A stretch of DNA of 64,000 bases from contig OX638130.1 of NCBI GenBank assembly GCA_951804985.1, forward strand, positions 108,574,040 to 108,638,039. Reading direction: 5' to 3'. The notes under the pieces are model-generated. The model was not told the DNA's origin, did no database searches, and worked only from the letters and a program-made list of their open reading frames with translations. Every line of letters begins with the position of its first letter. The stretch's first letter is position 1. The stretch comes from Dryomyza anilis. Its lineage: Eukaryota > Arthropoda > Insecta > Diptera > Dryomyzidae. Below are positions 51,560 to 64,000 of the stretch, in pieces. Both the position numbers and the translations under genes were made by a program.

Positions 51560-54124
51560 AAGAATTACAATCATTACTTCAAGCTCTATTCTCTGTAACT
51601 TGAGAGCCAAAAGGACCGAAAGCACAGGTTTAATTCGGGATGGGTCTTATCAACATGTTTGCATAGAAAAACATGTTTCAATACCTTGTGTTCCATGATT
51701 GTGTCTGCAAAGGGTATTTGTGCTAGATTTGTGTCTTAGCAACTAACAAGGTCTATTAAAATATGAAAATGACAAATTTGCTAGTTTTGTGCCTAGCTGG
51801 AATCAGTGAGTGACGGCTGTGTAAGGTTAGACACAAACTATCAACATGCATAGAAAAAATCGTTTGTGACGAAAGATTTTCTTATGCGCTCAAACTGTTA
51901 ACATGTTTGATGTAAAAAATGTAGCAAAAATTAAATTAACTTACTCTGTTGCATACTTCTGGGGGCAATACTTTTCAAACTGTAAAATTATGTCAGTAAA
52001 ACTTTCTAACTGTTAAATTCAAACTGTTACATTTAAAACTGTAAAATACAAATGAATACTCGTAATTTAATACTCAGCTTTTTTTCTAAAAATATATTTT
52101 ATATAACACTAATAATAAATAATATTAATGAAGATATATCAAAACTATTTGTAGAAACGCTTTATTGGTTGGTCAAGCACATAAGAGGTTTCCAAGCAGA
52201 GACAAAATCGAAAAAAAAATAAAAATATAAAATAATAATAAGTAAGAAATACTATTTAAAAAAACTATATATAAAATATTTTTAATAAATTATTATCAAA
52301 TTCAGTCATAGAAAAATATTAGGTTTTTCAAAATTAAATTGCAAGTTCAAGTGGAAACAAAGGGGCCACTTATTGATTTGATTGAATTATGCAGAGAATT
52401 GAAAATCAAATATAAATATTTGAATTGTGTTTTAAACTCATCTATATTATCGAGAAAAAATCTCAATAACATTTGTATGCAGATTGAAAATGGCAAAATG
52501 AAAAAATTAAATTATGGAAATGAATACGGAAAATGAAAGATAAATATTTACACTGATATTGAGTGTTTTTAATGTAACGGAGAAAAAAAAGAATACTGCT
52601 TAAAGGCAAACGAACGAAAAGGAAACGATGAAATGTAGAGAAAACGATATTAATTAGTATTCAATCCATACACAGGGGACAGACAGTTGTTACCTGTACA
52701 AGAAATAAGAAATACCATGGATACATTATTTGCAATATAAATATTTTGCCAAGAAACTGAAGTGGAATACAATTTTTAATTAATATTCAAATTAAAATGA
52801 GAAAAATGACAATGGAGCATACAAATTCGATTGGATTTTAGGGCTGAGTTTGGCAGTTTACAATTGGTACAAATAAATTGAAATTAGAGTAAGCGGAGGA
52901 TTTTTAATTTCCGTTTCATTTTACAGTGAAGCACATTATTAACATAAGGTTATCATTAAATGGCAAAGGGCTTTGCTGCTTAAACTTTGCAATTCATTTT
53001 CACATTAATTGAATTCAGCTAAATCAAATCTTTGCGCGTGTTGAATGTTTTTTGGGAATTAATTTTAATTGATTTTAATAATTGATTTAATTTAGTACAC
53101 ATTAATTTGAATATTATAATAAAATGTTATCAATACAATTGTATATTAATATTTATTGCATTTTAATATTTAATATATTTTTAACAAATTTGCTGCAGGC
53201 GAATTAAAAATAATTTATTCAAAAATGCACTGCAATTGATTTTGTGTGTTTCCTGCAAATAAATGTTCATATAAATTAAAATATAACAATCAATATTTAA
53301 ATATCATATAGAAAATAAGTTTATTGGCTGGCTTTGATTTGTTTTACTTTCTTTTTATGCAATTATTTTGTCATTCATATCCTGGCCAGTACGCTGACAG
53401 TTCTGTCTATACAAAATACAACAAACAATAAATATAAATACTATAACAACAATATTGCCATAATGAAATTGCATTTTAATCTAAATATTTTGATCGGTTC
53501 ATATAAATTGCATTTGCAGTGATTCATTTATATTTTGATTATTGCATACTTTTGAGCGCATTTATGGGGATAACACAATGTGGGTGCGTTTTAACCCATT
53601 AACGCCAGGTAGAAATTCCAATAAAATAATTCTTAATAATATGTTAATCATGTATAAAATTCATTGCGTAAATATATTTTACGAAAATATTCTCGAAAAA
53701 GATTTTTGAAATAATCAACAATGGTACACGTAAATTTTGTAAAATTACGACATCTATAATTATGTAATATTGTTGTATTTTGCAAATAAAATTCGTGAAA
53801 TCGATGCACAATTTAATTTGTAATTAGTTCAAATACATGTTCGTAAATTTACAAAATATTCTAACGAATATTATAACTATAATTTAAAAATTAATCCACT
53901 GTAATTTGACCACAATATCAACTTACGAATTGCGAGTATATTTTACGAAAATGTATTTTAATATAACTGTCTTACTAATTGCAATATAACATTTAAACTT
54001 TCCTTAAGTTACGGCTTATCTAAACATATTTTTCTACAAAAAAGATGTATTAAAATAATTTGTAGTAAAATATAAATTTTCGTTAAGGCACGAAATATGT
54101 TTACGAATATTATTTGTATATACA
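51560..54124. other. AT-rich stretch without genes
   Basis: No transposon ends or exons recognised. 52860-53110 looks unique and less repetitive (AAACTTTGCAATTCATTTTC, ATTTCCGTTTCATTTTACAG) and may be conserved non-coding DNA; the rest is simple AT-rich sequence. Confidence 0.4.
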
Positions 54125-54839
54125 GTTACGGACAAAATAACAGGGTCACAAACTTGTTTTAAATTTATTTTGAATTCTTCCCGCCATAATACAAAGCGCC
54201 AATTTCATGGAGTAGGTGGTCATCCCTATCCTTATGAGTTTTGGCAAATTTAGATTTAGATCTCCCAAAAAATGTTTTTCGACTAATAGTTGCCTGACAG
54301 TTCTAGTTGAAATTTGAACTCCTAACTTTGTTTGAATTGCTGCAGCTGATTTAAAAATGTACCGACTTGATAGTTATTGTATCTGATAATCACCCTTCAT
54401 GACAGTTTTCTATGGTCTACCTTTAAAAAAATGTGTTTTTGGAGCCAGAAATGCATTGTGTGGAATATAATGCGACTTTCCAATAAATTTCTAATATTAC
54501 CATATTTCAAAAGTAACATATTTTATTTTTAAATTTGAATTCTAATATATTTACGGAGATTTTAAAAATATTACTTTAAAATTCTTTTTCTTTTAGAATG
54601 TATACATTTTTAATTATTTTTAATGTGACCTATTTTTTGTGAATACTGACCTTTTTTTTGTTTAAGAGGTTTTACCAAACTCAGTTTATATTTGAGGTGT
54701 TCGCGATTTATCTTTTTTGAAATAAGACATATTGACAATAATTTATTACAAGTGATCGCCACATTCGTCAACTAAAGATAGTCAACAAATTTCAAAATAA
54801 GTGGAACAAATTAGTGACCCTATTATTTTGTGTGTAACT
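54125..54839 (-). mobile_element. Tc1/mariner relic, ~715 bp
   Basis: Inverted ends CAGTTACGGACAAAATAACAGGGTC and, inverted, CAGTTACACACAAAATAATAGG. Left flank TA, right flank CA (probably mutated TA). Minus-strand fragments IFKSAAAIQTKLGVQISTRT and KTHKDRDDHLLHEIGALYYG resemble the Tc1 DNA-binding domain in broken frames. Confidence 0.75.
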
Positions 54840-54981
54840 GCATGCTTTCGAATAGTTTTAGCCAATTTCAATTTCGAAAAACCGTTCAAATATAATTTGC
54901 TTAGAGTGTATTAGGAATTTACGAAAATATTTTTTAAAATAAATCGTAAATATATGATATTACTTTTTGATACATACGACA

Positions 54982-56865
54982 CACGGTGAACAAAATAATG
55001 AAATTTTTGAACAAAACGCCATTTTTTTATTTTTTTTTACGATTACATACATAAAAGATCCACTAAGAATAATCTGTAACCATTTTTCTTATAACATTAA
55101 CAGATTAAGAGATATGAGCCTTCAAAGTTAGGAAAAAAATTGCATTCCATACAAAAATATATGGAAATACATATTGGAGCATAACTAAAATATCCTTGCA
55201 TATCCTCTCAAATCCTTAAAATTGTATTTAGGCTTTTACAAAATACACATTCTGAAAAAAAAGTAGCTTCTGGTTTGCTCCGGTTTACAAGATAATTGTT
55301 GTGAAATACTACCATTTTCGTTAGAAATTTACTTATTTGATTTAAAGCGTTTAGTGTAATAATTTTATATCAATTAAACCTACAGCTATCCTTCACACGC
55401 GCTAACTAATTTCAAATCACAATTAATGTGGTGAAAAATAAAAAAAAATTCATAGCGATGTCTTTCCCGGATTAGGAGAAATTACGTGTCAAAAATTACC
55501 TTTTTTTATTCTAATTTCATACATTTGTGCATTTTTTGTAAATTTATTCCAAGCGATTTTCTCTTGTCGCATTATCTTTTTTCTAATCAGAATCAATGTG
55601 GTAAAAAATAAAAAATATATCATTCCGATAACTTACCCGGATTAGGAGAATTTACATGACAAAAATTACCATTTTTTATACATTTGTTCCTCTTTTTGTA
55701 AATTTATACCAAGGACTGCAAGCGATATCCATCATTCTCACTAACTTTTTTTTAATCACAATCAATGTGGTAAAAAAATGAAAAATATATCATCCCGATA
55801 TCGTTCGCGGATTAGGAGAAATTCACTTGGCAAAAATTACAATTTTTTATACATTTGTTCCTTCTTGTAAATTTATTCCAAGAACTGCAAGCGATATCCT
55901 TCATTCGCACTAACTTTTTTCTAATTATAATCAATGTGGTAAAAAATAAAAAAATATATCATTCCGATATCGTTCCCGAATTAGGAGAATTTACATGGCA
56001 AAAATTACCATTTTTTATACATTTGTTCCTCTTTTTGTAAATTTATACCAAGGACTGCAAGCGATATCCTTCATTCTCACTAACTTTTTTTTAATCGCAA
56101 TCAATGTGGTAAAAAAATGAAAAATATATCATCCCGATATCGTTCCCGGATTAGGAGAAATTCACTTGGAAAAAATTACAATTTTTTATACATTTGTTCC
56201 TTCTTGTAAATTTATTCCAAGGACTGCAAGCGATATCCGTCGTTCGCACTAACTTTTTTCTAATCATAATCAATGTGATAAAAAATCAAAAATATATGAT
56301 CCCGATATCTTTCCCGGATTAGAAGAAATTACATGGCAAAAAAAAAACAGTTTTATTCTAATTTTTTTGTAAATTTATTTCAAGAACTGCAAACGATATC
56401 CTTCGTTCGCACAAACCCTTTTTTTAATCACGATCAAGGTGGTAAAAAATATTACCCTGATATCGTTCCCGGATTAGGAGAAATTACATGTCAAAAATTA
56501 CCATTTTATTTCCTTATTTCATACATATGTACCTTTTTTGTAAATTTATTTTAAGGACTGCAAACGATACCCTTCATTAACACTAACTTATTTCAGATCA
56601 CTATCAATGTGGTCAAAAATAAAAAATAAATCATACCGATATCGGCTCCAGATTTTAAAAAATCACATGTCAAAAATTTTCACAAAATTCTCGAAGTTAA
56701 ATTATTTATACATAACTTCTGTGAATCAATAGAAGACATTTTGTAAAGCATAACTATACCCGATATTTTTTTTAATAAGTAAAAAAAAAAAAATCAACGA
56801 AATCTACCGATTTGTTTTAAAGTTATATAATTTTGTTCAAAAAAAGTGCTTTTTTGTTCACCGTG
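54982..56865. mobile_element. Transib-type non-autonomous element with internal satellite, 1884 bp
   Basis: Both ends begin CACGGTGAACAAAA, with a second GAACAAAA starting exactly 21 bp after the first in each end. Target duplication CGACA (54977-54981, 56866-56870), 5 bp as in Transib. No transposase. The interior is a 170-bp tandem array. The superfamily call rests on the CACNGTG start and the 5-bp duplication. Confidence 0.75.
55390..56640 (+). repeat. 170-bp tandem array (8 units) inside the Transib-type element
   Basis: The landmark AATGTGGT lies at 55425, 55595, 55764, 55933, 56103, 56272, 56436 (as AAGGTGGT) and 56606: spacing 169-170 bp except one of 164. Units share CCCGGATTAGGAGAAATTAC and GACTGCAAGCGATATCC. 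Units are well over 80% alike by eye. Confidence 0.93.
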
Positions 56866-57711
56866 CGACATACAATTCGTTAAATTCGAATAGATTTAGA
56901 AAAATAAGTTTATATTTCACATATACTTTTGTAAATAATCGAAATATAATGAATATTTTTAAAGTTGATATTAATTTCGTAAAATTTCACATATGTAATT
57001 TGAATTTATAACTGTGCTGCAGTGTAATATTATTTGGAAATATACGAAAATTCAATAATTGTATTTGTTTCTTTTCTACTCCTAATATTATTTTGAAAAT
57101 TGTCTAAAGTGTGCATGCATATAAACAGTGTTTATTAATGTATATTATAATGTTAATTACAAAAGTCTAATTAATCTAAGTGCTTAACGGATACAAAGTA
57201 ACAACGCAATGAACTGTAGATTTGACTACATGATATATGCATGACGTATAATTGGCATTGGTCTCTTTTTATTATTACAAGCAATGCTCTTTTTTTTTAG
57301 TGCTGCTTTTATTTTACGACAAATACATTACTATCTATATGTATCGTAGATTGTTTATTTTAAAATTACACTACTTTGAGACTGATATTAATCTTTTATA
57401 TTGAGTCTCTTTTATAAAAAGTTTCGTAAATGTATGCCACACACATTTTAGGAATATTTATTGCAGAACACATGGTTGATTGAGGCAAACACTCATTAGA
57501 AAGGGTTATAAAATGTTTTTGTATAGTTTTAGTTGGATTTTTATATTGCTAAATATACGTTAATTACAAAATTCGTAAATTTTTGAGAGGTAATCATTTT
57601 GTTGGTAATAATACAAAATCAAAAAAAAGAGAAAGTAACTTAGTTGTAAGAACTGAATTCATTCAAAATCTTAAAATCCGAAAATAACTCGGTTCCACCA
57701 AGGGTTGAAAT

Positions 57712-58523
57712 AACGAGTTGGGAAAGTTAGGTCACTTGGGTAAGTTCGGTCACATGGGGCGGATCGGGCCCGACTATGGAATACCCTATGTGGGATATTT
57801 AACTGCATACCTTAATTTTAAAGTTTTTAATTATGCTGAACCTCCCACCCTCAGAATATTATTCATATATCAGAAATTTACGTCTTATATCCCCATAAAT
57901 TAAAAAAAATATATAAAGTATAAAAAACTAAAAAAAATAAATTTGAAAAATGTAATTGGGCGGACCACGCCTATATTTAAAATTTTGAAAGGCTAATATT
58001 TTATAGATTTGATTTTAATAATTTACGGATCAAATTTCCACTATGAAAACCCGGGAAATAGTGAGAAAAAAAGTGGGCGGATCACGCCCATTTGTGGACC
58101 ACATATTTTTAGGTGAATTCTAACAATACGTTTTAAATTTTATAACTATACCTTCAATACTTTTCGAGTTATTAGTTCCGAAAGAGTTATATAAAAGTGA
58201 CTTGTATGGGAGGTGGGCGTGTCCGTTGACCGATTTGGCTCATTTTCAAACTCAGTTCCTACTTTTGGATAAAATATATTGAGACAAAATTTCATCGCAT
58301 TCTGATCAGTATTTCTCAAGTTATTCTGTATTCGGACAGCAAGACAGCAAGACGGACAGACAGACAGACAGACAAACAGACGGACATGGCTAAACGGAAT
58401 CGGGTAGTGATGCTGATCAAGAATATATGTACTTTTCCATACCGGACACGCCTCCTAAGGGGCGTTACAATATATGCACAAAGTTAATATACCCTGTACC
58501 TCATAGGTGTAGGGTGTATAAAA
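57712..58523 (-). mobile_element. Helentron/DINE-1-like repeat, copy 2 (inverted)
   Basis: Reverse complement of 2325-3122 with high identity throughout: GGGCCCGACTATGGAATACC at the left, (GACA)n microsatellite around 58350-58385, CTCATAGGTGTAGGGT at the right. The gap-free similarity suggests recent spread of the family. Confidence 0.75.
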
Positions 58524-58604
58524 ACGTTTAAAAGTTACTTTTCTTTTGCTCTTCTACGTTTCGATGTAAAGTTTTATAATGAGATTTAGAGATTATTTGT
58601 TTTT

Positions 58605-59078
58605 GCTAGTGCTGTGCGATTAATCGATTAATCAAATCTATTATTCAAATTATTTCATTAATTAATTTCCGAGTAATTGATTAATTGAATAATCAATATT
58701 TTTGATTAATGAGAACATTGATTAATAAATTAATTAGGATTTTGATTAATCAAAATTGTGATTCCTTGATTAATCAACATTTTAATTAATGATATTTTAT
58801 GATTAATCAACTTTAGCGTCACGAAATATTTATTAAATACTTTACTACATGGTTCTTGATATTTAAAATACTTCCTTTTATTTTTTAATTAATTTAAAAA
58901 TAAATGTTCACTTTATTTAAGTTGACAAAATTTTCAAATGTTATTAAATAAAATTGTTTCATTTTCAATTAATCAAAATGGTGATTAATCAGGGTTGTGA
59001 TTAATCAGGATATCTGATTAATCGACTAATCAATAAATCCGGATTCTGATTAATCAAGGTTTTTATTGATTGCCCTAG
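58605..59078. mobile_element. hAT-like GATTAATC-rich element, copy 2
   Basis: Left end CTAGTGCTGTGCGATTAATC, right end TTTTTATTGATTGCCCTAG; GATTAATC or close variants recur more than ten times. No coding sequence. Compare 34905-37033. Confidence 0.5.
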
Positions 59079-59504
59079 TTTCTACTACATTGATGTAGTT
59101 GTTTTTGTATGGAAAATAACTACATAATTTGAATGAATTTCCACATAAAATGGTTATATATTTTTATTACAATAACATTTTGTCTTTATTTTTACGCCCT
59201 AAAATATGTAAAGAAACTACTACAGATGCTTTTAATTTTAATACGTTCTGTATTTATTTTACTTTGTTATTATAATTGATTAAAAAAAATATTTTTATTT
59301 TTTATAAAAACAATTCTGTATTGATTCGGAAAATTATATGAATGTTTTTGTTATTAACAAAAATAAGATACAACACTTATAAATGTGAAAAAGTTACCAC
59401 GACCAATTCTTTTTCGTTTTACGAGGTGGTTAATTTAGGACGTCCGCGGTATTATTATTTTTCATTTAAGTAAAGTATTTATTATGTAAATAATGATGAG
59501 TAAA

Positions 59505-59917
59505 GCACTAAGAAAAAAAATTAAAATTTAAACACGAAATTATTCGATGTAACTGAACGAAAAACGTAGTAAAATAAAAAAGTGTTCTAAATTTAAGTAA
59601 TTTTCTACAGGTTTTCACCCATAGTCGTTTTATTGAAATTTAAATATTTTTTATTAAAAATGGAAATGATTTTTATCACATTTTAACTTGCAGGTATGAA
59701 ATTTACATGAAATACTTTTTATTAAGTAGTATTGTCTATAAATCATTTTGAATAAATCAAATTAAATAATAAAAAAAACATTTTATTTAATTTGAAATTC
59801 AATATGTCTGTAATAATTTTTTATTAAAAAAGTGTTAAATAAATTTTATTTAATTTTACATATTTTACTGGTATAATAAATTTTATTCAATTTATTATGT
59901 CACTTTTTTCTAAGTGT
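59505..59917. mobile_element. Short TIR element related to 30964-32004
   Basis: Ends CACTAAGAAAAAAAATTAAA and, inverted, CACTTAGAAAAAAGTGAC; interior AT-rich with TTTAATTTGAAATTC shared with the larger copy. Confidence 0.45.
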
Positions 59918-60059
59918 ATATACCAAAAATGCGATTGGCGGAAATATTAGAACATTAAAATACATAAATCCGGAATTACACTCTGACATTGTTAAATTAA
60001 ATTCCTTTCGGTTATTAAAAAAAATGTGGTTTCTTACATCAGATTACCATCAACATCCC

Positions 60060-61676
60060 CAGAAAAAATGTACATCATATTGATGAATTCCGTTCTTCAA
60101 ACCATGATTCATTGTTTTGAAGAACCTAATATGAATGACTAACGACATCAATGTTATGAATCCGATCATAAATATGTAGAACACTTGGTAACTGTCGAAA
60201 AAGTGTTCTTCAATATGATGAATTGTATGTGAAGAATACGTTTTCTCATATTAATGAACAAGAACTTAAAATACAACATATTTTACTTCATATTGAAGAA
60301 TGCTGTTCATCAAACCAAATTTTAATCAAAATATTTATTTTTCTCAGTTCTCAAGTAGTTCTTGTATGTTATCTATATACATAAAACTCTTGGTCAGTCT
60401 GTCTGTCTGTCTGTCGGTCTGTTTGTTCCAGCATCACGTCTAAACCACTGAACCGATTTACCTGAAATTTTCTAACAGGATACTATGGGCGCGATTGGAC
60501 AAAGGGGCGTGGTACCTCCCATACAACCTAAACATTCCAAACGACATAACTCAGCACATACACAAGCTAAAAAGATGAAACAAAAAAATCAAATACAAAA
60601 AATATATACAAAAGCAACCACACATTAAAACTCACCACAATGAAACTCACCACACTAAAATTCACCACACTAAAATTCACCACACTAAAACTCACCACAT
60701 TAAAACTCACCACACTAAAATTTCTACAGTGAAAAACTCTACTGGGAAGAATTCTACGGGAAAAATTCTACCGGGAACAATTCTACCGGGAACAATTCTA
60801 CCGGGATGAGTTCTACGGGAAGATTTCTACTGGAAGAATTCTACGGCAAAGCGTTCTATGGGGAAGAATTTTACATGGAAGATTTCTACTGGGAAGAAAT
60901 CTAGGGCGAAATATTCTACGGGGAAGCGCAGTCTGAGAAAGAATTGTCTTTAAAATAGTTTTTTTTTTGCGGAGAATTATTATTTGGTTATTACATTTAT
61001 AAAACCCATAAAAACTTCCACAACGAAGCACGGGCCCTCGCTCCATATCTTTGAATTCACAAAATCTTGGCACGAGTGGTGCACGGGTCCAGCTAGTTTC
61101 TTATATAATGCTTGCTCGACATGCCTAAATTAGTAAAATGTTTTATAATATATTACAACATTTTATTAATAAAAATTATATTTATAAAAATTTTTAAAAA
61201 ATATATTTTAAAAAAATGGGTTTCAAAAAACATTTTTTTTCCTAATTTTTTTTTTCGAAAAATTATATTTTCCAAATTATTTCTTTTCAAATTTTTTTTT
61301 TCAAAAAATTTTTTTTCCGGTAATTTTTCTTCTTTTAACATTTCTTCTTTTATTTTGTGAATAAAATCTTTACAATAACACTTTTTTTTCTAATTATTTT
61401 CTAAAAAAACAATTTTTTTTTTTGAAAAATTCGTAAAAAATAATTTATTCATAAATATTATGAACAAATTCATCAATGTGACAATTCAAATTCATTGTAT
61501 CAAATAATTCTTTCTTCACTACGATGTTCTGTAGTACGAATAACTTCAAATATATAATGAATGTTTTCATCAATGTTATTTAATGAACGGTGGTATCAAT
61601 ATGATGAATCTGGTTGTTGGTGAAAAAATTCATAATTTTTATAAATAAATTTATCATATTGATGATTTTTTTCTGT
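60060..61676. mobile_element. TIR element (CAGAAAAAAT ends), copy 2, split by Helitron
   Basis: Left part 60060-60371 (CCAGAAAAAATGTACATCAT) and right part 61097-61676 (ending TTTTTTTCTGTG) flank the Helitron at 60372-61096. The left part is collinear with the copy at 63402 up to the insertion point (CTTGTATGTTA). Confidence 0.65.
60372..61096 (+). mobile_element. Non-autonomous Helitron, 725 bp
   Basis: Starts TCTATATACATAAAACTC and ends GGGTCCAGCTAG, i.e. 5'-TC and 3'-CTAG, inserted exactly between A (60371) and T (61097). A GTCT microsatellite follows the 5' end. Two internal minisatellites: AAAATTCACCACACT units (60620-60720) and TTCTACCGGGAACAA units (60730-60925). No Rep/helicase sequence. 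Confidence 0.85.
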
Positions 61677-61999
61677 GTCCATACAGAATTTATATAATTA
61701 AATAATGTAATTTAAATACGTTATCATTGGAAATGATCTGTGTCCTTGAAAGTATTTGTTGTGACAACCGAATTATAGAATTATTACTAAATTTTTTGAA
61801 AAATTTTAAAATTAAGTTGCGATAATGAGTAATGCAAATTTTAATTTTAATAAATATCAAAAACTTTCAATTCGGTTATCACAAACAAAAATTTGCTTAC
61901 TTATTTTGTACCGCATTTCAAATATGATTTTTTGTCTAGATCTAGACAACACAAATAAATAACGATTTATAAAATAAATAATTCAACCATAAAATCCGC

Positions 62000-62720
62000 A
62001 TAAAGCGCCTGAGACTGCGACTGCTACTCCCTAAGTGCGAAGCTCAGGAAATCAAGCAACCGCAACCATGAACAACACACATGCATTAGTGACGAGGGCA
62101 AACGCAAACGCACACTGTCATAAAATTCAATTAAATCGCACTTAAGCAAATATCGCAGATCAAATTAAATGCTCAACAAACATTTTAATGGCAGTTGCGC
62201 CCGTTGCTATTGCTGTTGCTATTGCTATTTCCGTTTCCTGTCTTGCGACTGGTATGCATCGTATGTGTTTTTGTGCCTGTGTTGTACACCAATGAGTGCC
62301 ATTGCGTTGCGTTGCGTGGCGCAATAACCGTTAAACAAGCTGCGGTATTTTTACGACTCGTCTTCGTCTTCGTCTTCGTCTTCATCTTCATCTTCATCTT
62401 CAACGTCGTTCTGTTGAGATTCCTAAGAACTACGAACTGACTAAGTGTCTGCTGCACTGACGTCCTTCGTCTATTGCTTAATATCTTTCAATAGGACTTA
62501 AGTTTTCTTCACTCCTCCCTCTTCCATCTACTTATTGCAACACTGTATATCGTAGAAGTTTTGTATCTCGCGCGGAATTTACGAAAAACCACAAATGTAG
62601 CAACATAAGTGAAGTCATACAAAACAACTACAGCCCCCCATCAACGACATCGTCATCATCATTATTACATCAGTGGAATACAATGCAAAGACACATCACT
62701 TAGAAAAACCACTGTTCATT
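62000..62720. promoter_or_regulatory. GC-richer non-coding block, candidate cis-regulatory region
   Basis: Contrasts with its AT-rich surroundings. Contains (TTGCTA)n/(TTGCTG)n near 62204-62228, a GTCTTC/ATCTTC hexamer run (62358-62402), GCGTTGCGTTGCGTGGCGC, and CACTTAAG (62140), an NK-type homeodomain core. Open frames here are products of the simple repeats and lack a convincing start. Typical of fly enhancer or upstream DNA. Confidence 0.35.
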
Positions 62721-62819
62721 TTCATTTCCTCTCCATATTCTCAAGAGCTTTAAGGATCTTTGGTTTTTTTCTTTTGGTCTAGCAACGCATTTCTTTGGCA
62801 ATACTTTTAATGGATTTCA

Positions 62820-62960
62820 ACGATAGCATTTAATAAATGAGCAAATTTGGCCAAAATGTTGCCGTCAACATTAGCATTTCGTTGGCTATGGGGGATTTTA
62901 ACCGCTAAAAGCATTAAGGATTTTAATAGTCACCAAAGTTTAAGCATTTGATGAATGACA
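62820..62960. promoter_or_regulatory. Unique-looking non-coding segment
   Basis: Non-repetitive sequence (TTGCCGTCAACATTAGCATT, TTGATGAATGACAAAGTCG) of enhancer-like composition. No gene. Confidence 0.2.
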
Positions 62961-63401
62961 AAGTCGACTACGTATTTATATAAATATTATTAAAATAATA
63001 ATATACTTATTAAATCATTTATTAACTTTTAACTATGGATAAGAAAATGTGAAAAAAATGTTCATAAACCATGTTTGACACACAAGAAAATGAAATGAAA
63101 TATGCAAGAAATCAACGCAGGTATTCATAGAGATTAATGAGATAAATATGAAGAATAAATATGAATAAATATGAAAGACATTTTTCATATTCTGAGAATG
63201 TTATCCAAAAAATTTAACTATTCAGTTGAATTCGATTTTTATGTAATCCTCACTAGATTTGTATGAGTGCATTTGTTATCTTGAGCTCTTTTGTTATCTT
63301 TTTATGTGTTTCCAAAATGCTCTGCAGTTTTGGAAAGTAGTTTCATTTTTATAACATTAGTTGCTTTGGATTTTATTTTTAAGACGAAGGCTGCAATTCA
63401 A

Positions 63402-63730
63402 CACAGAAAAAATTCACATCATATTGATGAATTTCATTCTTCAAACCATGATTCAATGTATTGAAGAACTATTCATAATATAGTCATTAATACGACAGCA
63501 ATGTTATGAACGCGATCATAAATATGATGAACACTTGGTAACTTTTGAAAAAGTGTCAAAATGATGAACTGTATGCGAAGAATACGTTTCATCATATTAA
63601 TGAACAAATACGTAAAATATATCATATATGTACATCATATTGAAGAATGCTGTTCATTAAACCAAAATTCAATCAAAATATTTATTCATTTTGTGCCATA
63701 CTTCTTAGTTCTCAAGTAATTCTTGTATGT
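63402..63730. mobile_element. TIR element (CACAGAAAAAAT end), copy 3, right end not clear
   Basis: Begins ACACAGAAAAAATTCACATC and matches 60060-60371 closely (ATTGATGAATTTCATTCTTC, AACACTTGGTAACTTTTG, TTCTTGTATGTTA). Beyond 63730 similarity fades; no matching right end before the window stops. Confidence 0.6.
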
Positions 63731-63829
63731 TAGATCTTATCGACACAAGATGTTTTGAATATATTTATTTATAACAAGAAAAAACTTGCATGGATATAAC
63801 GGCGATATAGTAAATAGTATTTCGTACTC

Positions 63830-64000
63830 GGGCTGCGCAACGGGGGTTTTTTTTTTTTTTTTTTGATTTTTTTAATACATTTTTTAAGCATAGCTGTTCA
63901 TTTTTGTTTTTACCGTTTTTTTTTTTATCATATATTCAGTTTTTTTTTGTTTTTCCGTTTTTTGTATTCTTTTGATTTAGATTTTTCCATTTTTTTTATG
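63830..64000. other. Poly-T rich end of window
   Basis: GGGCTGCGCAACGGGGG followed by 18 T and further T-runs. May be the reverse complement of a retroposed poly(A) tail; nothing else recognisable. Confidence 0.25.

Noticed and set aside
61112..61360. 82-codon Phe/Ile/Lys-rich ORF
   Set aside because: Translation of T- and A-runs in AT-rich DNA; an equivalent ORF exists on the other strand.
62195..62457. Overlapping Leu/Phe-rich and Lys/Thr-rich ORFs
   Set aside because: They are translations of TTGCTA and GTCTTC simple repeats with no convincing start or domain.

Overview
The window is AT-rich nuclear DNA from a higher fly (Diptera, Brachycera). The evidence is the 3' two thirds of a CaMKII gene whose protein is almost identical to the Drosophila one, together with fly-type core promoter motifs (DRE-like ATCGAT cluster) and a dense load of insect transposons. 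A calyptrate (blow fly or house fly type) is my best guess for the species group, but the window does not prove it.

Region 1 (115-28571, + strand): twelve consecutive exons of calcium/calmodulin-dependent protein kinase II, from the middle of the N-lobe (first residues read RLHDNIQEENYHYLVFDL) to the stop codon. Order: kinase domain, autoinhibitory/calmodulin-binding segment, variable linker made of three frame-neutral exons, association domain. All splice phases close. The 5' exons lie before the window. The introns hold palindromic MITEs, Helentron-like repeats, a ~165-bp intronic satellite, a LINE remnant, a mariner remnant, two DD37E-type Tc1-like elements and a possible alternative last exon.

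Region 2 (28572-~32600): AU-rich 3'UTR and flank with CAA repeats, a Pumilio-type site and candidate poly(A) signals, including an element carrying its own tandem repeats.

Region 3 (32870-38200): a LINE 3' end remnant with internal duplications, a GATTAATC-rich hAT-like element with a nested TIR element and a tRNA-derived SINE, and a short cysteine-rich exon-like segment (37727-37933).

Region 4 (38284-40640): a 2.36-kb minisatellite of 18/21-bp units around GTCGAC, with a 460-bp higher-order repeat. It abuts a DRE-type promoter and a probable 5' leader exon (about 40741-41534, + strand) of a second gene. A third Tc1-like copy sits in the following intron. A Ty3/gypsy pol fragment lies between two ~78-bp direct repeats. 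Two isolated exon-like ORFs (47940-48089 minus, 48935-49110 plus) could not be assigned to families.

Region 5 (49600-64000): LINE remnants, one split by a hAT-type MITE; a Tc1-like relic; a Transib-type element (CACGGTG ends, CGACA duplication) filled with a 170-bp satellite; a second, inverted Helentron-like copy; a canonical Helitron (TC...CTAG between A and T) inserted inside another TIR element; and a GC-richer non-coding block (62000-62720) that looks like cis-regulatory DNA. Only the CaMKII gene is certain; the rest is mainly a transposon landscape, consistent with a dot-chromosome (Muller F) origin.
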